Part shown: piece by piece, positions 1 through 7,797 of the stretch
How the letters are laid out: each line of letters opens with the position of its first letter
Position numbering within the stretch: position 1 is the first letter of the stretch
Source: a virus
IMG/VR virus record: IMGVR_UViG_3300047362_001095
Span: 1 to 34,505 of that record
Strand: one strand, 5' to 3'
Length of the DNA: 34,505 bases
The notes under the pieces: generated by a model
Database searches by the model: none
Seen by the model: the letters and a program-made list of their open reading frames with translations, nothing else
What the model was told of the DNA's origin: nothing
Made by a program: the position numbers and the translations under genes

Positions 1-1106
1 ACGAAACACTTAAACGTGTAGTGCTAGAAAGTGCTGACTTAATTGAAAAGGGCGAATACGATCCAATTGAAAAGCTAGTCAAGGATGCGGTACAAATTAG
101 TCTAACACGTGATTTGGGACTTGATTACTTTGAAGACCCACGTAGTCGATTGAGCGCACTCAAAGACAACAACGGACAAATGACTACAGGCTGGCCTTCG
201 CTGGATCGTAAATTGTTTGGCGGATTCAACAGAGGTGAGTTGGAAATTTTTGCAGGAGGTTCTGGGTCTGGTAAGAGTTTGTTTATGCAAAACTTAGCTG
301 TTAACTGGATGCAAGAAGGAAAGAATGGTGTTTTTATTACACTAGAGCTTAGTGAAAATCTTTGTAGTATGCGTATCGATAGCATGACCACTGGTATACC
401 CAGCAGAGACATTTTCAAGGACCTCGACGGTGTTGAAATGAAAGTCAAAATGATGGGCAAAAAGTCTGGCAAGCTACAAATCAAGTACATGCCAGCACAG
501 AGCAATGTTAATGATATTCGTAGCTATCTTAAAGAGTTGCAAATCAAGACTGGGCTCAAGTGTGATTACATTTGTGTTGACTACTTGGATCTGCTTATGC
601 CAGTTAGTGCAAAAGTTAGCCCAAGTGATATGTTTGTTAAAGACAAATATGTAAGTGAGGAATTGCGTAACTTAGCAAAAGAGTTTGATATGATTGTAGT
701 TACTGCTAGTCAGTTGAATAGAGGAGCAGTAGAAGAAGTTGAGTTCGACCACAGTCATATCTCCGGAGGCATTAGTAAAATTAATACTGCAGATAATGTG
801 TTTGGTATCTTTACTACTCGTAGCATGAGAGAAACTGGACGTTATCAACTACAGCTAATGAAAACACGTAGTAGTAGTGGTGTTGGACAAAAGGTAGAAT
901 TAGCGTTTGATGTTGATAGTTTGCGTATTGTTGATGCTGGGGACGAAGATGATTATAGTCCGCCGCCAAATAGTACAGTATACGATACACTAAAGAAAAA
1001 GTCTACAGTTACTGATTCATCTACAGCAGATCTTTCGCCAAAAATCAAAGCAGATGTGCAGAGTACCAAATTACAAAGTATGATAGCAGGATTGAAGAGT
1101 AGTTAA
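1..1106 (+). CDS. T4 gp41-like replicative DNA helicase (DnaB/RecA-fold), 5' truncated
   Basis: Hexameric helicase that unwinds the fork ahead of the phage polymerase. The reading frame is open to the window edge (codons start at base 3), so the N-terminal part lies outside; T4 gp41 is about 475 residues and about 367 are visible. Counting from the GTG at 21, the Walker A motif GGSGSGKS is at 79-86 and the Walker B segment YICVDYLD at 183-190, followed by a TASQLNRG motif near 228-235 typical of DnaB-family helicases. The Ser/Thr-rich tail of about 60 residues looks disordered. The stop codon overlaps the start of a 25-codon ORF (TAATG). Family assignment is secure; the gp41 orthology is inferred from phage context. 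Confidence 0.9.
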   Translation, partial: ETLKRVVLESADLIEKGEYDPIEKLVKDAVQISLTRDLGLDYFEDPRSRLSALKDNNGQMTTGWPSLDRKLFGGFNRGELEIFAGGSGSGKSLFMQNLAVNWMQEGKNGVFITLELSENLCSMRIDSMTTGIPSRDIFKDLDGVEMKVKMMGKKSGKLQIKYMPAQSNVNDIRSYLKELQIKTGLKCDYICVDYLDLLMPVSAKVSPSDMFVKDKYVSEELRNLAKEFDMIVVTASQLNRGAVEEVEFDHSHISGGISKINTADNVFGIFTTRSMRETGRYQLQLMKTRSSSGVGQKVELAFDVDSLRIVDAGDEDDYSPPPNSTVYDTLKKKSTVTDSSTADLSPKIKADVQSTKLQSMIAGLKSS

Positions 1107-1183
1107 TGACTTGCCCTGATGCATTTAATTGTTTAAATTTAGAAATTAAAGATAATAAAACATACATTTCGGTTAAAAGATGA
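1106..1183 (+). CDS. Possible 25-residue peptide coupled to helicase and radical SAM genes
   Basis: The ORF starts inside the helicase stop (TAATG) and its TGA overlaps the ATG of the downstream radical SAM gene (ATGA), so it is stitched to both neighbours by the arrangements used for translational coupling. It has no good Shine-Dalgarno of its own, and neither does the downstream gene, which fits a coupling role. The peptide has two cysteines (residues 3 and 9, in MTCPDAFNC) and a basic end. It could be a true small protein, a substrate of the adjacent enzyme, or only a ribosome relay. No homologue is recognised. Confidence 0.35.
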   Translation: MTCPDAFNCLNLEIKDNKTYISVKR

Positions 1184-2181
1184 TATCAATTAAGCAAATC
1201 AAACATGTTGAGCTAGAAATTAGTAGCTACTGCAATGCCAGTTGCCCATTGTGTCCTCGAAACTTATTCGGCTATGAAAAAATTGATCTTGGATATATTA
1301 AAAAACACCTGTCACTGGACGAAATAAAAAAAATCTTTAGTAGAAATTTCTTAAAACAGATTGAAAAATTTACGTTTGAAGGCAACTTCGGGGACCCCTT
1401 AATGAATCCGGAGTTATTATCTATAGTAGAATATCTCGATACACCTATAGATATTTTAACTAATGCAAGTTTACAAGACGAGACATTTTGGAAAAATCTA
1501 GCAAAGTATTCAGTTACTGTTTACTTTGCACTTGATGGGTTAGCAGATACACACAGTATCTATAGACGAAACACTGATTACGATAAAATTTTAAAAAATG
1601 CCAAGGCGTTTATTTCAGCCGGCGGCAATGCTGTGTGGAAAATGATTAGATTTGAGCACAATCAGCATCAAATACCAGCAGCTGAAGGTTTAAGCAAAGA
1701 ATTGGGATTCTCAAAGTTTGAATTAGTAGATCACGGTAGAAACAGCGGACCAGTGTTTGATCGCGATGGTGAGTTAGAACGTGTACTTGGAGATTTTTCA
1801 GGCAGTATTGATTTGTCTCATTATATTGATATTATACAGCACGGTGATATGTTGATCGAAGACATTGACGATCAAATAAAAGAATCTGTTAAGTGTGTTT
1901 CGCTAAACAACAACAGCATTTATATTAGCAGTACCGGTGATGTATATCCGTGTTGTTTCATGGGATTTGCGCCGTATACATACGGTCATGGCAGATGGCA
2001 TCAGCCCGTTAATAAACAAATTAGTGAATTAGTATCAAACAATAACGCATTAAAGTACAGTTTAGAAGAATGTATCAATTGGTTTAATTTGATTCCTGGC
2101 TGTTGGAATAAAAAAACATTCGATGATGGCAGATTGATTGTTTGTGATTCTAGTTGTGGAATAAAAAATACATCGATCTAA
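1180..2181 (+). CDS. Radical SAM protein with C-terminal SPASM/twitch-like cysteines
   Basis: Iron-sulfur enzyme that would cleave S-adenosylmethionine to start radical chemistry; the substrate is unknown. The cluster motif CNASCPLC (C18, C22, C25) is near the N-terminus, followed by EGNFGDPLMNPEL, which stands in for the GGEP SAM-binding motif, and LTNAS. The C-terminal third carries GDVYPCC, a CINWFNLIPGC stretch and CDSSCG, resembling the auxiliary-cluster binding region of SPASM/twitch enzymes. The domain order is the usual one, unlike the three radical SAM genes at 16.3-19.9 kb. There is no clear ribosome binding site; the start overlaps the upstream small ORF. At 333 residues it is of normal length. 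Family confidence is high, function unknown. Confidence 0.85.
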   Translation: MISIKQIKHVELEISSYCNASCPLCPRNLFGYEKIDLGYIKKHLSLDEIKKIFSRNFLKQIEKFTFEGNFGDPLMNPELLSIVEYLDTPIDILTNASLQDETFWKNLAKYSVTVYFALDGLADTHSIYRRNTDYDKILKNAKAFISAGGNAVWKMIRFEHNQHQIPAAEGLSKELGFSKFELVDHGRNSGPVFDRDGELERVLGDFSGSIDLSHYIDIIQHGDMLIEDIDDQIKESVKCVSLNNNSIYISSTGDVYPCCFMGFAPYTYGHGRWHQPVNKQISELVSNNNALKYSLEECINWFNLIPGCWNKKTFDDGRLIVCDSSCGIKNTSI

Positions 2182-2206
2182 ACTTAGAAAACTATTTTAA
2201 AAATTA

Positions 2207-2214
2207 AATAAATA
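2207..2214 (+). promoter_or_regulatory. Late promoter motif AATAAATA
   Basis: Matches the T4-like late motif NATAAATA. In T4 this element covers about -13 to -6, which would put the transcription start at about 2220, the A of the next start codon. Confidence 0.6.
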
Positions 2215-2219
2215 CAATT

Positions 2220-2462
2220 ATGAAAAAACAAACTCGTAGTATCCTTGAAGAAATTAGTAACATGGTTCCTCATGAGGACCGTGCAACAGTCATTGAAAGC
2301 CGTGCAAACCATGCAATTACTAGTGCTATTAATGTTATTAATATGATACACGAAAATTTCGACCCCACTACAGCCGCAGATTTAGAACGAAAACTAATCA
2401 ACAGTATACGTGGCAGAGATGGCAAAAAATTTAGTCGCACAGTAAGAAAGCATAGACAATGA
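2220..2462 (+). CDS. Conserved-looking phage protein of 80 residues, unknown function
   Basis: Small, mostly helical protein with a basic C-terminal tail (GRDGKKFSRTVRKHRQ), which suggests nucleic acid or head-interior contact, but this is only an inference. The start codon lies five bases after a late promoter motif and has no Shine-Dalgarno, so the transcript may be leaderless. It overlaps the next gene by ATGA, so the two are probably translated together. A late promoter and position among small virion-like genes make a structural or assembly role plausible. Not recognised as a named family. Confidence 0.75.
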   Translation: MKKQTRSILEEISNMVPHEDRATVIESRANHAITSAINVINMIHENFDPTTAADLERKLINSIRGRDGKKFSRTVRKHRQ

Positions 2463-3121
2463 GTTATACGTTTATCAAAGATTTAGGCGAAGCTAGGGTA
2501 TTTAGAAACCCAACTAACCTACCGGAAGTAGGTATAGGAAATATAGCAGATAACTTTTTTAACAGTGCACTGGCATTGCAAATTATGAAATATGAAAATC
2601 CTAAAGCTGCTAAAGATTATGCACAGCGCACACTATCCGGTGGCTTGTCTGGTTGGCGTAGTAGTGGAAGCGATTTTAATAATATGGCTCAGATTTTAAT
2701 TAATCCGGATAGATATAGCGATCGTTTAACAAACGACCGTAGAGTAACAGTGCCAAGCCTGCAGCTTAAATCTTGGCTAAGGAATATTGCACAAGGCAAA
2801 AACGATGCCAATTATGATAGAAAATTCTTTCTAGCATTGCAAAGACAGCTGGGAGTTAAGAGCCCAGGGTTAATCGGTGCTAGACGAGTAGTTGCTGATT
2901 GGGATAGGTCCCTAGGCAACGAGCGTACTCAGGCAATAGCTAGAGTACACAGAGGTTTAAGTCGAGACCTCAAGCAAGTCGACTTTTATGCACCATTTGC
3001 ACGTGTTGCAAAAAAAGCAGGTGCTGAAACCACCAAAACCAGCGGCGTTCCATTGTGGGCAAAATTGGCTGCCGCTGGCGCTGGCGGATACTATGTAGGC
3101 AAGAAAGTTGCCGGTTGGTGA
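2459..3121 (+). CDS. Unknown phage protein with Gly/Ala-rich C-terminal hydrophobic segment
   Basis: A 220-residue protein starting within the stop of the upstream gene (ATGA). The body is rich in Arg and Asn and appears soluble. The last 25 residues form a Gly/Ala-rich hydrophobic stretch (LAAAGAGGYYVGKKVAGW) that could insert in a membrane or act as a flexible tail. It shares the late transcription unit of the preceding gene. A virion or ejected protein is possible, but I do not recognise the family. Confidence 0.75.
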   Translation: MSYTFIKDLGEARVFRNPTNLPEVGIGNIADNFFNSALALQIMKYENPKAAKDYAQRTLSGGLSGWRSSGSDFNNMAQILINPDRYSDRLTNDRRVTVPSLQLKSWLRNIAQGKNDANYDRKFFLALQRQLGVKSPGLIGARRVVADWDRSLGNERTQAIARVHRGLSRDLKQVDFYAPFARVAKKAGAETTKTSGVPLWAKLAAAGAGGYYVGKKVAGW

Positions 3122-3127
3122 TAAATA
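3120..3127 (+). promoter_or_regulatory. Late promoter motif GATAAATA
   Basis: NATAAATA motif overlapping the stop of the preceding gene. The predicted start near 3133 leaves a leader of about 25 bases containing AAAGGA before the ATG at 3158. Confidence 0.65.
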
Positions 3128-3157
3128 ATAACATATTAATAGTCAAAGGATGAACAA

Positions 3158-3430
3158 ATGGCAGAACTAACAAACTCGAACGCTTCAGTAACTAACAGCA
3201 ATGGCGTAGGTTCAACTACTCGTGTTGTTACAATGAGCAAAAGTAGTATTACACAAGACGAAATGAAAGCGGCAATCCAAAAAGCCGAAGGCGAAGGCAA
3301 CACTGTTGCTGGTACTATCGTTGAAGCTAACGTAGTAACACTTCTACTTCAGGGTGCAGGTATCACTGATGGTAGTAGCTACGGCGCAGCTGGCGTTACT
3401 AGTGCAACTACACTAACATTTACTCAGTAA
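3158..3430 (+). CDS. Small virion-like protein (90 residues)
   Basis: Thr/Ser/Gly/Ala-rich protein beginning MAELTNSNASV, low in charge and likely beta-rich, like small decoration or tail proteins of marine myophages. AAAGGA lies seven bases upstream of the ATG. It has its own late promoter and its own terminator, so it forms a monocistronic late unit, as expected for an abundant structural protein. Start and overall style resemble the next gene (MAEVTRVNG...), and the two could be distant relatives. Exact function is unknown. Confidence 0.8.
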   Translation: MAELTNSNASVTNSNGVGSTTRVVTMSKSSITQDEMKAAIQKAEGEGNTVAGTIVEANVVTLLLQGAGITDGSSYGAAGVTSATTLTFTQ

Positions 3431-3450
3431 TTTCTGTATAAGTGTATAAA

Positions 3451-3480
3451 AAAGAACGGTTTTTAAGCCGTTCTTTTTTT
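3451..3480 (+). terminator. Rho-independent terminator
   Basis: Stem AAAGAACGG/CCGTTCTTT with an 8-base loop, running into a T tract. It closes the single-gene unit at 3158. Confidence 0.9.
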
Positions 3481-3489
3481 ATGACTTAA

Positions 3490-3497
3490 GATAAATA
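3490..3497 (+). promoter_or_regulatory. Late promoter motif GATAAATA
   Basis: NATAAATA motif 39 bases before the ATG at 3537. The leader contains TTTGGAGA as ribosome binding site. Confidence 0.65.
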
Positions 3498-3536
3498 TTA
3501 GTAGCGTAGTAAACGCAATAATTTTGGAGATAAAAA

Positions 3537-3941
3537 ATGGCAGAAGTAACTCGTGTAAACGGTGACGTACTAAGCGGTGTTAATCAAAACACAGCAGTCG
3601 GTGAACTTGTTAGCTTTAGCGGTAGCCAACCAGAAGCATATGCAATTGTTGTTGCTGATGGTACAAGTACAGCACAAGACATTCGTGCAGAAGGTCAAAC
3701 TGGCGAAAGTATTGAAGCAATTTTGTTTGAAGTTCTAACAAAAGCAACTATCACTTATATGCAAATTGAAAACGACACCAGTGGTCAAATTAGCATTATG
3801 CTAGAAGGCGGCGGCAGCGGCTGGACTGCAACAACAATGCAAACAGCAATTCGTGCACTAGGTGCAACAGTTGGCTCAAACGATATCGATGTTACAGGCA
3901 CAACAGTGACTAACATTGGTCTGAAACTAGCAACTAGCTAA
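3537..3941 (+). CDS. Small virion-like protein (134 residues)
   Basis: Acidic, Thr/Gly-rich protein with alternating hydrophobic residues suggesting beta structure and a Gly-rich segment (LEGGGSGW) near residue 90. It is preceded by a late promoter and GGAGA site and followed by a strong terminator, again a single-gene late unit. This arrangement fits an abundant capsid-decoration or tail protein. No named family is recognised; the assignment as structural is inferred from context and composition. Confidence 0.8.
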   Translation: MAEVTRVNGDVLSGVNQNTAVGELVSFSGSQPEAYAIVVADGTSTAQDIRAEGQTGESIEAILFEVLTKATITYMQIENDTSGQISIMLEGGGSGWTATTMQTAIRALGATVGSNDIDVTGTTVTNIGLKLATS

Positions 3942-3961
3942 TAAAATATTAAACACAACAT

Positions 3962-3993
3962 AAAAGGCTGCTATATACTTTAGTAGCCTTTTT
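3962..3993 (+). terminator. Rho-independent terminator
   Basis: Twelve-pair stem AAAAGGCTGCTA/TAGTAGCCTTTT with one G-U pair and a 7-base loop, ending in TTTTT. Closes the gene at 3537. Confidence 0.92.
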
Positions 3994-4025
3994 CATTGGC
4001 TTAAATAGTAGCACAGGCACTTATT

Positions 4026-4451
4026 ATGAATCACGTCTATAACATTTATACCACCGTAGATATTACTCCTACGGGTATCAATTCCACAAATACAACTCAA
4101 AATGATGATTATCAATTAAAGCGAAACCAACAACGAAACTTTGATACTCTGTGTCAAGTGATAAGTTTACGGTCAAATATACACAATACATCAGTTTTAA
4201 CATACCAATATTACAATATACCCGAATCGGGCTACAGCATTGTATTTCCAGATCCAAATTTACCCGAGTATATTACCATATGGCAGTTGAAGTTTTTTTG
4301 CGACAGGCAAATGGTTTTTGGTGAAAATCACGAAGCGTTATACAACGATTTGCACATGGTACCCGTTGTACCTGCATTAACTGAAACTGTACCACAATAT
4401 CCTCCGTATTTTATAAGTTTTGGGCAGCTGAAGAATATTTTTATAAAGTGA
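4026..4451 (+). CDS. Unknown phage protein (141 residues)
   Basis: Soluble protein rich in Tyr, Asn and Pro, with no signal peptide or membrane segment. The leader lacks a strong Shine-Dalgarno; a weaker late-type element TTAAATAG lies at 4001-4008. Aromatic and Pro-rich composition and neighbourhood suggest a virion component such as a tail or neck protein, but no motif supports a specific role. Confidence 0.65.
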   Translation: MNHVYNIYTTVDITPTGINSTNTTQNDDYQLKRNQQRNFDTLCQVISLRSNIHNTSVLTYQYYNIPESGYSIVFPDPNLPEYITIWQLKFFCDRQMVFGENHEALYNDLHMVPVVPALTETVPQYPPYFISFGQLKNIFIK

Positions 4452-4586
4452 CAGTTAAACTTTCAAATATTCAGTGTTAAATAATAATGTGATTCGGAAG
4501 CAATGAGTTCCGAGCTCGAGGCATATTATACCTAAGGCTACGCATTATGGCAACTGTAACATTGAGTGAAAATAATAGGAGTTGTG

Positions 4587-4865
4587 ATGTCTACCACTGA
4601 ATACGAAAAGCATAATTTAGAAGCACACGTGGACCTGTGTGCCGAAAGGTATGAGCAACTAAAACAGGAACTGGAAAATTTGCAACACGGACAAATAGCA
4701 ACAAATCAGCGTCTTGATAAACTTGAAGAAATGATAGAACAAATCGCAAAAAGTCTATCAGAAAAAGAAAACTCAGCGTTACGGTCGATAATTAAAATTA
4801 GCGGAACCTTGATACTTACACTACTAGGAGCTATAGGTGGTATTTTTTGGTACCTGATAACATAA
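4587..4865 (+). CDS. XhlA-like coiled-coil protein with C-terminal membrane anchor
   Basis: A 92-residue protein. Residues about 15-65 form a heptad-rich coiled coil (QLKQELENL, RLDKLEEMIEQIAKSL) and the last 25 residues are one hydrophobic helix (LILTLLGAIGGIFWYLI). This layout matches haemolysin XhlA-type proteins that assist phage holins. The start at 4587 is preferred over an in-frame one at 4566 because AGGAG lies seven bases upstream. No endolysin is adjacent (one lies at 31.3 kb), so a lysis role is inferred only. Confidence 0.6.
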   Translation: MSTTEYEKHNLEAHVDLCAERYEQLKQELENLQHGQIATNQRLDKLEEMIEQIAKSLSEKENSALRSIIKISGTLILTLLGAIGGIFWYLIT

Positions 4866-4914
4866 AATAGTGTTTTTAATGTATAAAGTACAACTGTCTC
4901 CAGGGGTTAACATT

Positions 4915-5106
4915 ATGGTTAATACCCTGGAGTTTGAGATTTTAAAATATATAAAAAAGTCTAAGAATTTGTCTTATAATAACTTGAATTCTGATGTCAA
5001 ATGTGTTATAAATAAATTATTGTCAAAAGGTTTAGTAATCAAATCCAAAAAGGGTGACCATGTCTCAGTACAACTACACAGAAGAACAATCTTACCAAAA
5101 AATTAA
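4915..5106 (+). CDS. Small winged-helix-like protein
   Basis: A 63-residue protein whose pattern (LEFEILKYIKKSKNLSY, then VKCVINKLLSKGLVIKSKKG) resembles a winged helix: three helices followed by a beta hairpin. That would make it a small DNA-binding regulator. The start with AGGGG nearby is favoured over upstream in-frame starts. The end overlaps the next gene by 47 bases, which is long for this genome, so either start could be slightly off. The fold call is by eye only. Confidence 0.5.
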   Translation: MVNTLEFEILKYIKKSKNLSYNNLNSDVKCVINKLLSKGLVIKSKKGDHVSVQLHRRTILPKN

Positions 5107-5518
5107 TAATTTTTTTGCTAAAGAAATCCAAAATCTAAAAGTTCCAGTTATAGACAATCGACCTAACCGTGTTAGTGTTGGTCCTTATCGTGTTATTACA
5201 AATGGTAAACTTTACGAAATTTGGAAAGGAAGCCAGCACCTATACGACTTTCTTCGTCGAAGTTGGGGAGTTGGCTATGCTTTAAGCTTGTACCAAAATA
5301 ACTCTTTGTGTACACAAAAACTTCTAGAATATAACAGTCTCTACAGTAGACTTGCAGAAAAAAGATTTATGTATAATTATCACTTAAATATTGCCCAGAG
5401 ACGTAAAGATGCAGGAAAACAGGATATATTTTGGTGTCGATTAAGTCGAGTTGAATCAGAGATTTCTTCACTCGAATACAAAACAAATACAATTTTAAAA
5501 AGTATTCAACTTAGATAA
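5060..5518 (+). CDS. Unknown phage protein (152 residues)
   Basis: Soluble protein with a central basic and aromatic region (GPYRVITNGKLYEIWKG) and a helical C-terminal half. AAGGGTG precedes the chosen start (MSQYNYTEE); an in-frame start six bases upstream is possible. It lies before a late promoter and the acidic head-type protein. No domain is recognised. Confidence 0.7.
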   Translation: MSQYNYTEEQSYQKINNFFAKEIQNLKVPVIDNRPNRVSVGPYRVITNGKLYEIWKGSQHLYDFLRRSWGVGYALSLYQNNSLCTQKLLEYNSLYSRLAEKRFMYNYHLNIAQRRKDAGKQDIFWCRLSRVESEISSLEYKTNTILKSIQLR

Positions 5519-5521
5519 ATA
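5514..5521 (+). promoter_or_regulatory. Late promoter motif GATAAATA
   Basis: Overlaps the end of the preceding gene. The leader to the ATG at 5545 contains AAGGAT. Confidence 0.6.
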
Positions 5522-5544
5522 CTCTTATAATAAGGATTTGACTC

Positions 5545-6693
5545 ATGAGATTAGGCGAGATGAACGAGATTAGTGCCAAAAAGCTAAATGAAAACATGCA
5601 ATCGCGTGTTGGTTGGAATTTTGGAGATCTTTCCAAGTTAACAGTGGCTCAAGCAGGCGAGCTACTTGAGACAGTTGACAACAAACTACAAGCAATTAAG
5701 ATCAATAACTTGCACGAAAGTGAAAAAAACACAGCATACAACGGCATGATGTTAGCAAAGCAGGTACTCGAAACTTACCTGTCCGAAGCAACAGATACAC
5801 ATTGCTCAGATGCTTGCTGCGGAAGTGATGTAAAAGCAGAAGATTGCACTTGTGCACCAACATGTAAACATTGTAATTGCAATGCAGTTACTGAAGGTCG
5901 TATAAGTGATATGTTAATTGACGATTCGGAAAAAATGTCAAAAGAAGAATTTGCTAAAAAGCATGGCAAACAAATGGCAGATGAGTATTATGAATCAGTT
6001 AACGAAGCTGAAGAAGTAATAGAATTAGACACAAATCGTTTAGTACTCGAAGCAGACGCAGCAAAAATGATTGATCGTATAATGACCATGTCACGAAAAG
6101 AAATTGGTGATATTGGCAAACGCTTCCGCAATGGTGGCACACTACACAAAGCAATTCTAGCACAAGGCGGTACATTTGATACTAAAGGTCTAGACGAAGC
6201 GTTTGATATAGTATACGATGAAGTAGACGAAGCACATTATAATGCACTAGGTCACCACGAAATGCACGAAGCAACACCAATGATGGAAGACGAAGTTGGC
6301 GAAGCAGAAGCATTAATGGCAGCACAGGATATGGTTGATCGTATCCAAGGCATGCTAGAAGATGTAGGCGAAATGCTAAACGAAGAACTACCACCGTTAA
6401 CAGACAGCTTACGCCGTAGTGCTGGTGCTGATGCAGCAGCTTCATTTAATTCTGGTTCTAGTGAAACACTAAACAGTCTATTAGAAGCTTGCCGTAGTTC
6501 AAGAGAAGCAATGGCAAACAATGTAGCAGCTCTAAGTAGTGGCGAACCAGTTGCAATGGGAGACGTTGAAACAGCAGAACCAGAAGCAGCGCCAGATATG
6601 GACGCAGATGCTGAGATTGATTTAGATGATTTTGAAACAAGCGATGCTGCACAAGGTGGTGAAGAGCCACTAGGTCGTTCTAAGAGAGACTAA
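5545..6693 (+). CDS. Acidic head-type (core/scaffold-like) protein with a cysteine cluster
   Basis: A 382-residue, very acidic, mostly helical protein from a late promoter. The start MRLGEMNE contains an L-x-E motif like sites cut by T4-type prohead protease gp21. Residues about 86-114 hold eight cysteines in 27 positions (HCSDACC, CTCAPTCKHCNC), which could bind zinc or another metal. The last 60 residues are Asp/Glu/Ala-rich and probably disordered, and end GRSKRD. Composition and context suggest an internal head or scaffold protein. The next gene has similar ends and starts in the stop codon (TAATG). The role is inferred. Confidence 0.65.
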   Translation: MRLGEMNEISAKKLNENMQSRVGWNFGDLSKLTVAQAGELLETVDNKLQAIKINNLHESEKNTAYNGMMLAKQVLETYLSEATDTHCSDACCGSDVKAEDCTCAPTCKHCNCNAVTEGRISDMLIDDSEKMSKEEFAKKHGKQMADEYYESVNEAEEVIELDTNRLVLEADAAKMIDRIMTMSRKEIGDIGKRFRNGGTLHKAILAQGGTFDTKGLDEAFDIVYDEVDEAHYNALGHHEMHEATPMMEDEVGEAEALMAAQDMVDRIQGMLEDVGEMLNEELPPLTDSLRRSAGADAAASFNSGSSETLNSLLEACRSSREAMANNVAALSSGEPVAMGDVETAEPEAAPDMDADAEIDLDDFETSDAAQGGEEPLGRSKRD

Positions 6694-7043
6694 TGCGTTT
6701 AAGTGAAATTGAATCACAAAGTGTAACAGAAAAGAAGGGCTCACTTGAGACCCTTCTTAACATGTTGAGAGCCAAAGCAAATAACAAAGGCGTTGGATCA
6801 AAAATCAGCATCGACAGTTTAAACAGTTTAATGCAGAACCTTGGTTATAGTATCACTTATAGTGAACTAGATGCTTTTGTCAAAAGCGACGAAACAATTG
6901 ATAATCTTATTGCTGATTACAATCAAGAAATTGTAACTATAAACACTGTTACTACTATTGATAAAGACGGTGAAGAGTTTGAAGCAGGCAACCAAGACAC
7001 TGTGAAAAAGATGGCAAAACGTGCTTCAAAACGCAGAGATTAA
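6693..7043 (+). CDS. Small protein paired with the acidic head-type protein
   Basis: A 116-residue protein translated from a TAATG overlap with the gene before. Its first residues (MRLSEIES) and last residues (KRASKRRD) resemble the ends of its upstream neighbour (MRLGEMNE...GRSKRD), while the middles differ. The middle is helical and charged. Shared ends suggest a common targeting or processing signal, perhaps for entry into the prohead, but this is inference. Confidence 0.7.
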   Translation: MRLSEIESQSVTEKKGSLETLLNMLRAKANNKGVGSKISIDSLNSLMQNLGYSITYSELDAFVKSDETIDNLIADYNQEIVTINTVTTIDKDGEEFEAGNQDTVKKMAKRASKRRD

Positions 7044-7045
7044 GG

Positions 7046-7072
7046 TTGACAAATGCCTGATCCTATTATAAT
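7046..7072 (+). promoter_or_regulatory. Host-type (sigma70-like) promoter, leaderless
   Basis: GGTTGACA at 7044-7051 with TATAAT at 7067-7072 (15-base spacer), or TAATAT at 7069-7074 (17-base spacer). Either puts the start within a base or two of the ATG at 7080, and no Shine-Dalgarno is present. Confidence 0.75.
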
Positions 7073-7079
7073 ATAAAGT

Positions 7080-7763
7080 ATGACATTAATAAACCCTAAG
7101 TACACGTATGAAAAACTCAAGCGTGTTGAAGTCGACGGTAAGCGAAAATATGCAGCACCCGGCGGCAATCCTGTGGCAAGTGTAACTACTATCCTTAGTG
7201 CAACAAAAGACATGAGTCATCTTATTGCATGGAAGAAACGTGTCGGCGAAAAGAAAGCACAAGAAATTGTAACAGAAGCTAGCAGTGTTGGTACACGTAT
7301 GCACAAGTACCTTGAAGACTATGTCGACAATGGAGTGTGGACAGAAAAAGCTGGTAGCAATCCGTATGCACAACAAGCATATAATATGGCTTGTGTAATC
7401 CGAGATAACGCAATGGTAGATGTTGACGAAATCTGGGGAAGTGAAGTTCCTTTGTATGTACCAGGAATCTATGCAGGTACCACAGATTTAGTCGGGCAAT
7501 ACAAAGGAAATCCATGTATTATGGATTTTAAGCAATCGAATAAACCTAAAAAAGAAGAATGGGTATACGACTATTATCTGCAATTAACAGCATATGCACT
7601 TGCACACAATGAAGTTCATGGAACAGATATTCGCGAAGGACATGTGTTTATGTGTAGCCGTGATTTAACTTATCAACAGTTTGACATTTGGCCCAACGAG
7701 TTCGACGACTGGGCGCAGGAATGGTGGAGTCGCTGCGAAGAATATTATTCTAAGTTTGGGTGA
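7080..7763 (+). CDS. PD-(D/E)XK (RecB/Cas4-like) exonuclease
   Basis: A 227-residue nuclease for phage DNA recombination, repair or host DNA breakdown. The core motifs are in order: GTRMH (71-75), E122, GTTDLV with D136, IMDFK with D149 and K151, and the Q motif YYLQLTAYA (165-173). These are the metal-binding and catalytic residues of the family. It is single-domain, without helicase parts, as in other T4-like marine phages. It has its own host-type promoter giving a leaderless transcript, so early expression is likely although the flanking genes look late. Confidence 0.85.
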   Translation: MTLINPKYTYEKLKRVEVDGKRKYAAPGGNPVASVTTILSATKDMSHLIAWKKRVGEKKAQEIVTEASSVGTRMHKYLEDYVDNGVWTEKAGSNPYAQQAYNMACVIRDNAMVDVDEIWGSEVPLYVPGIYAGTTDLVGQYKGNPCIMDFKQSNKPKKEEWVYDYYLQLTAYALAHNEVHGTDIREGHVFMCSRDLTYQQFDIWPNEFDDWAQEWWSRCEEYYSKFG

Positions 7764-7769
7764 TAAATA
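7762..7769 (+). promoter_or_regulatory. Late promoter motif GATAAATA
   Basis: Overlaps the stop of the nuclease gene; the leader contains AAAAGGATATC before the ATG at 7798. Confidence 0.65.
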
Positions 7770-7797
7770 TCTTATATAAGTTTAAAAGGATATCATA

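Noticed and set aside
4503-4600. Tiny ORFs (10 and 17 codons) before the XhlA-like gene, and a CGGAA/TTCCG hairpin
   Set aside because: Too short, poorly spaced ribosome binding sites and no coupling overlap; the hairpin is short and lacks a T tract.
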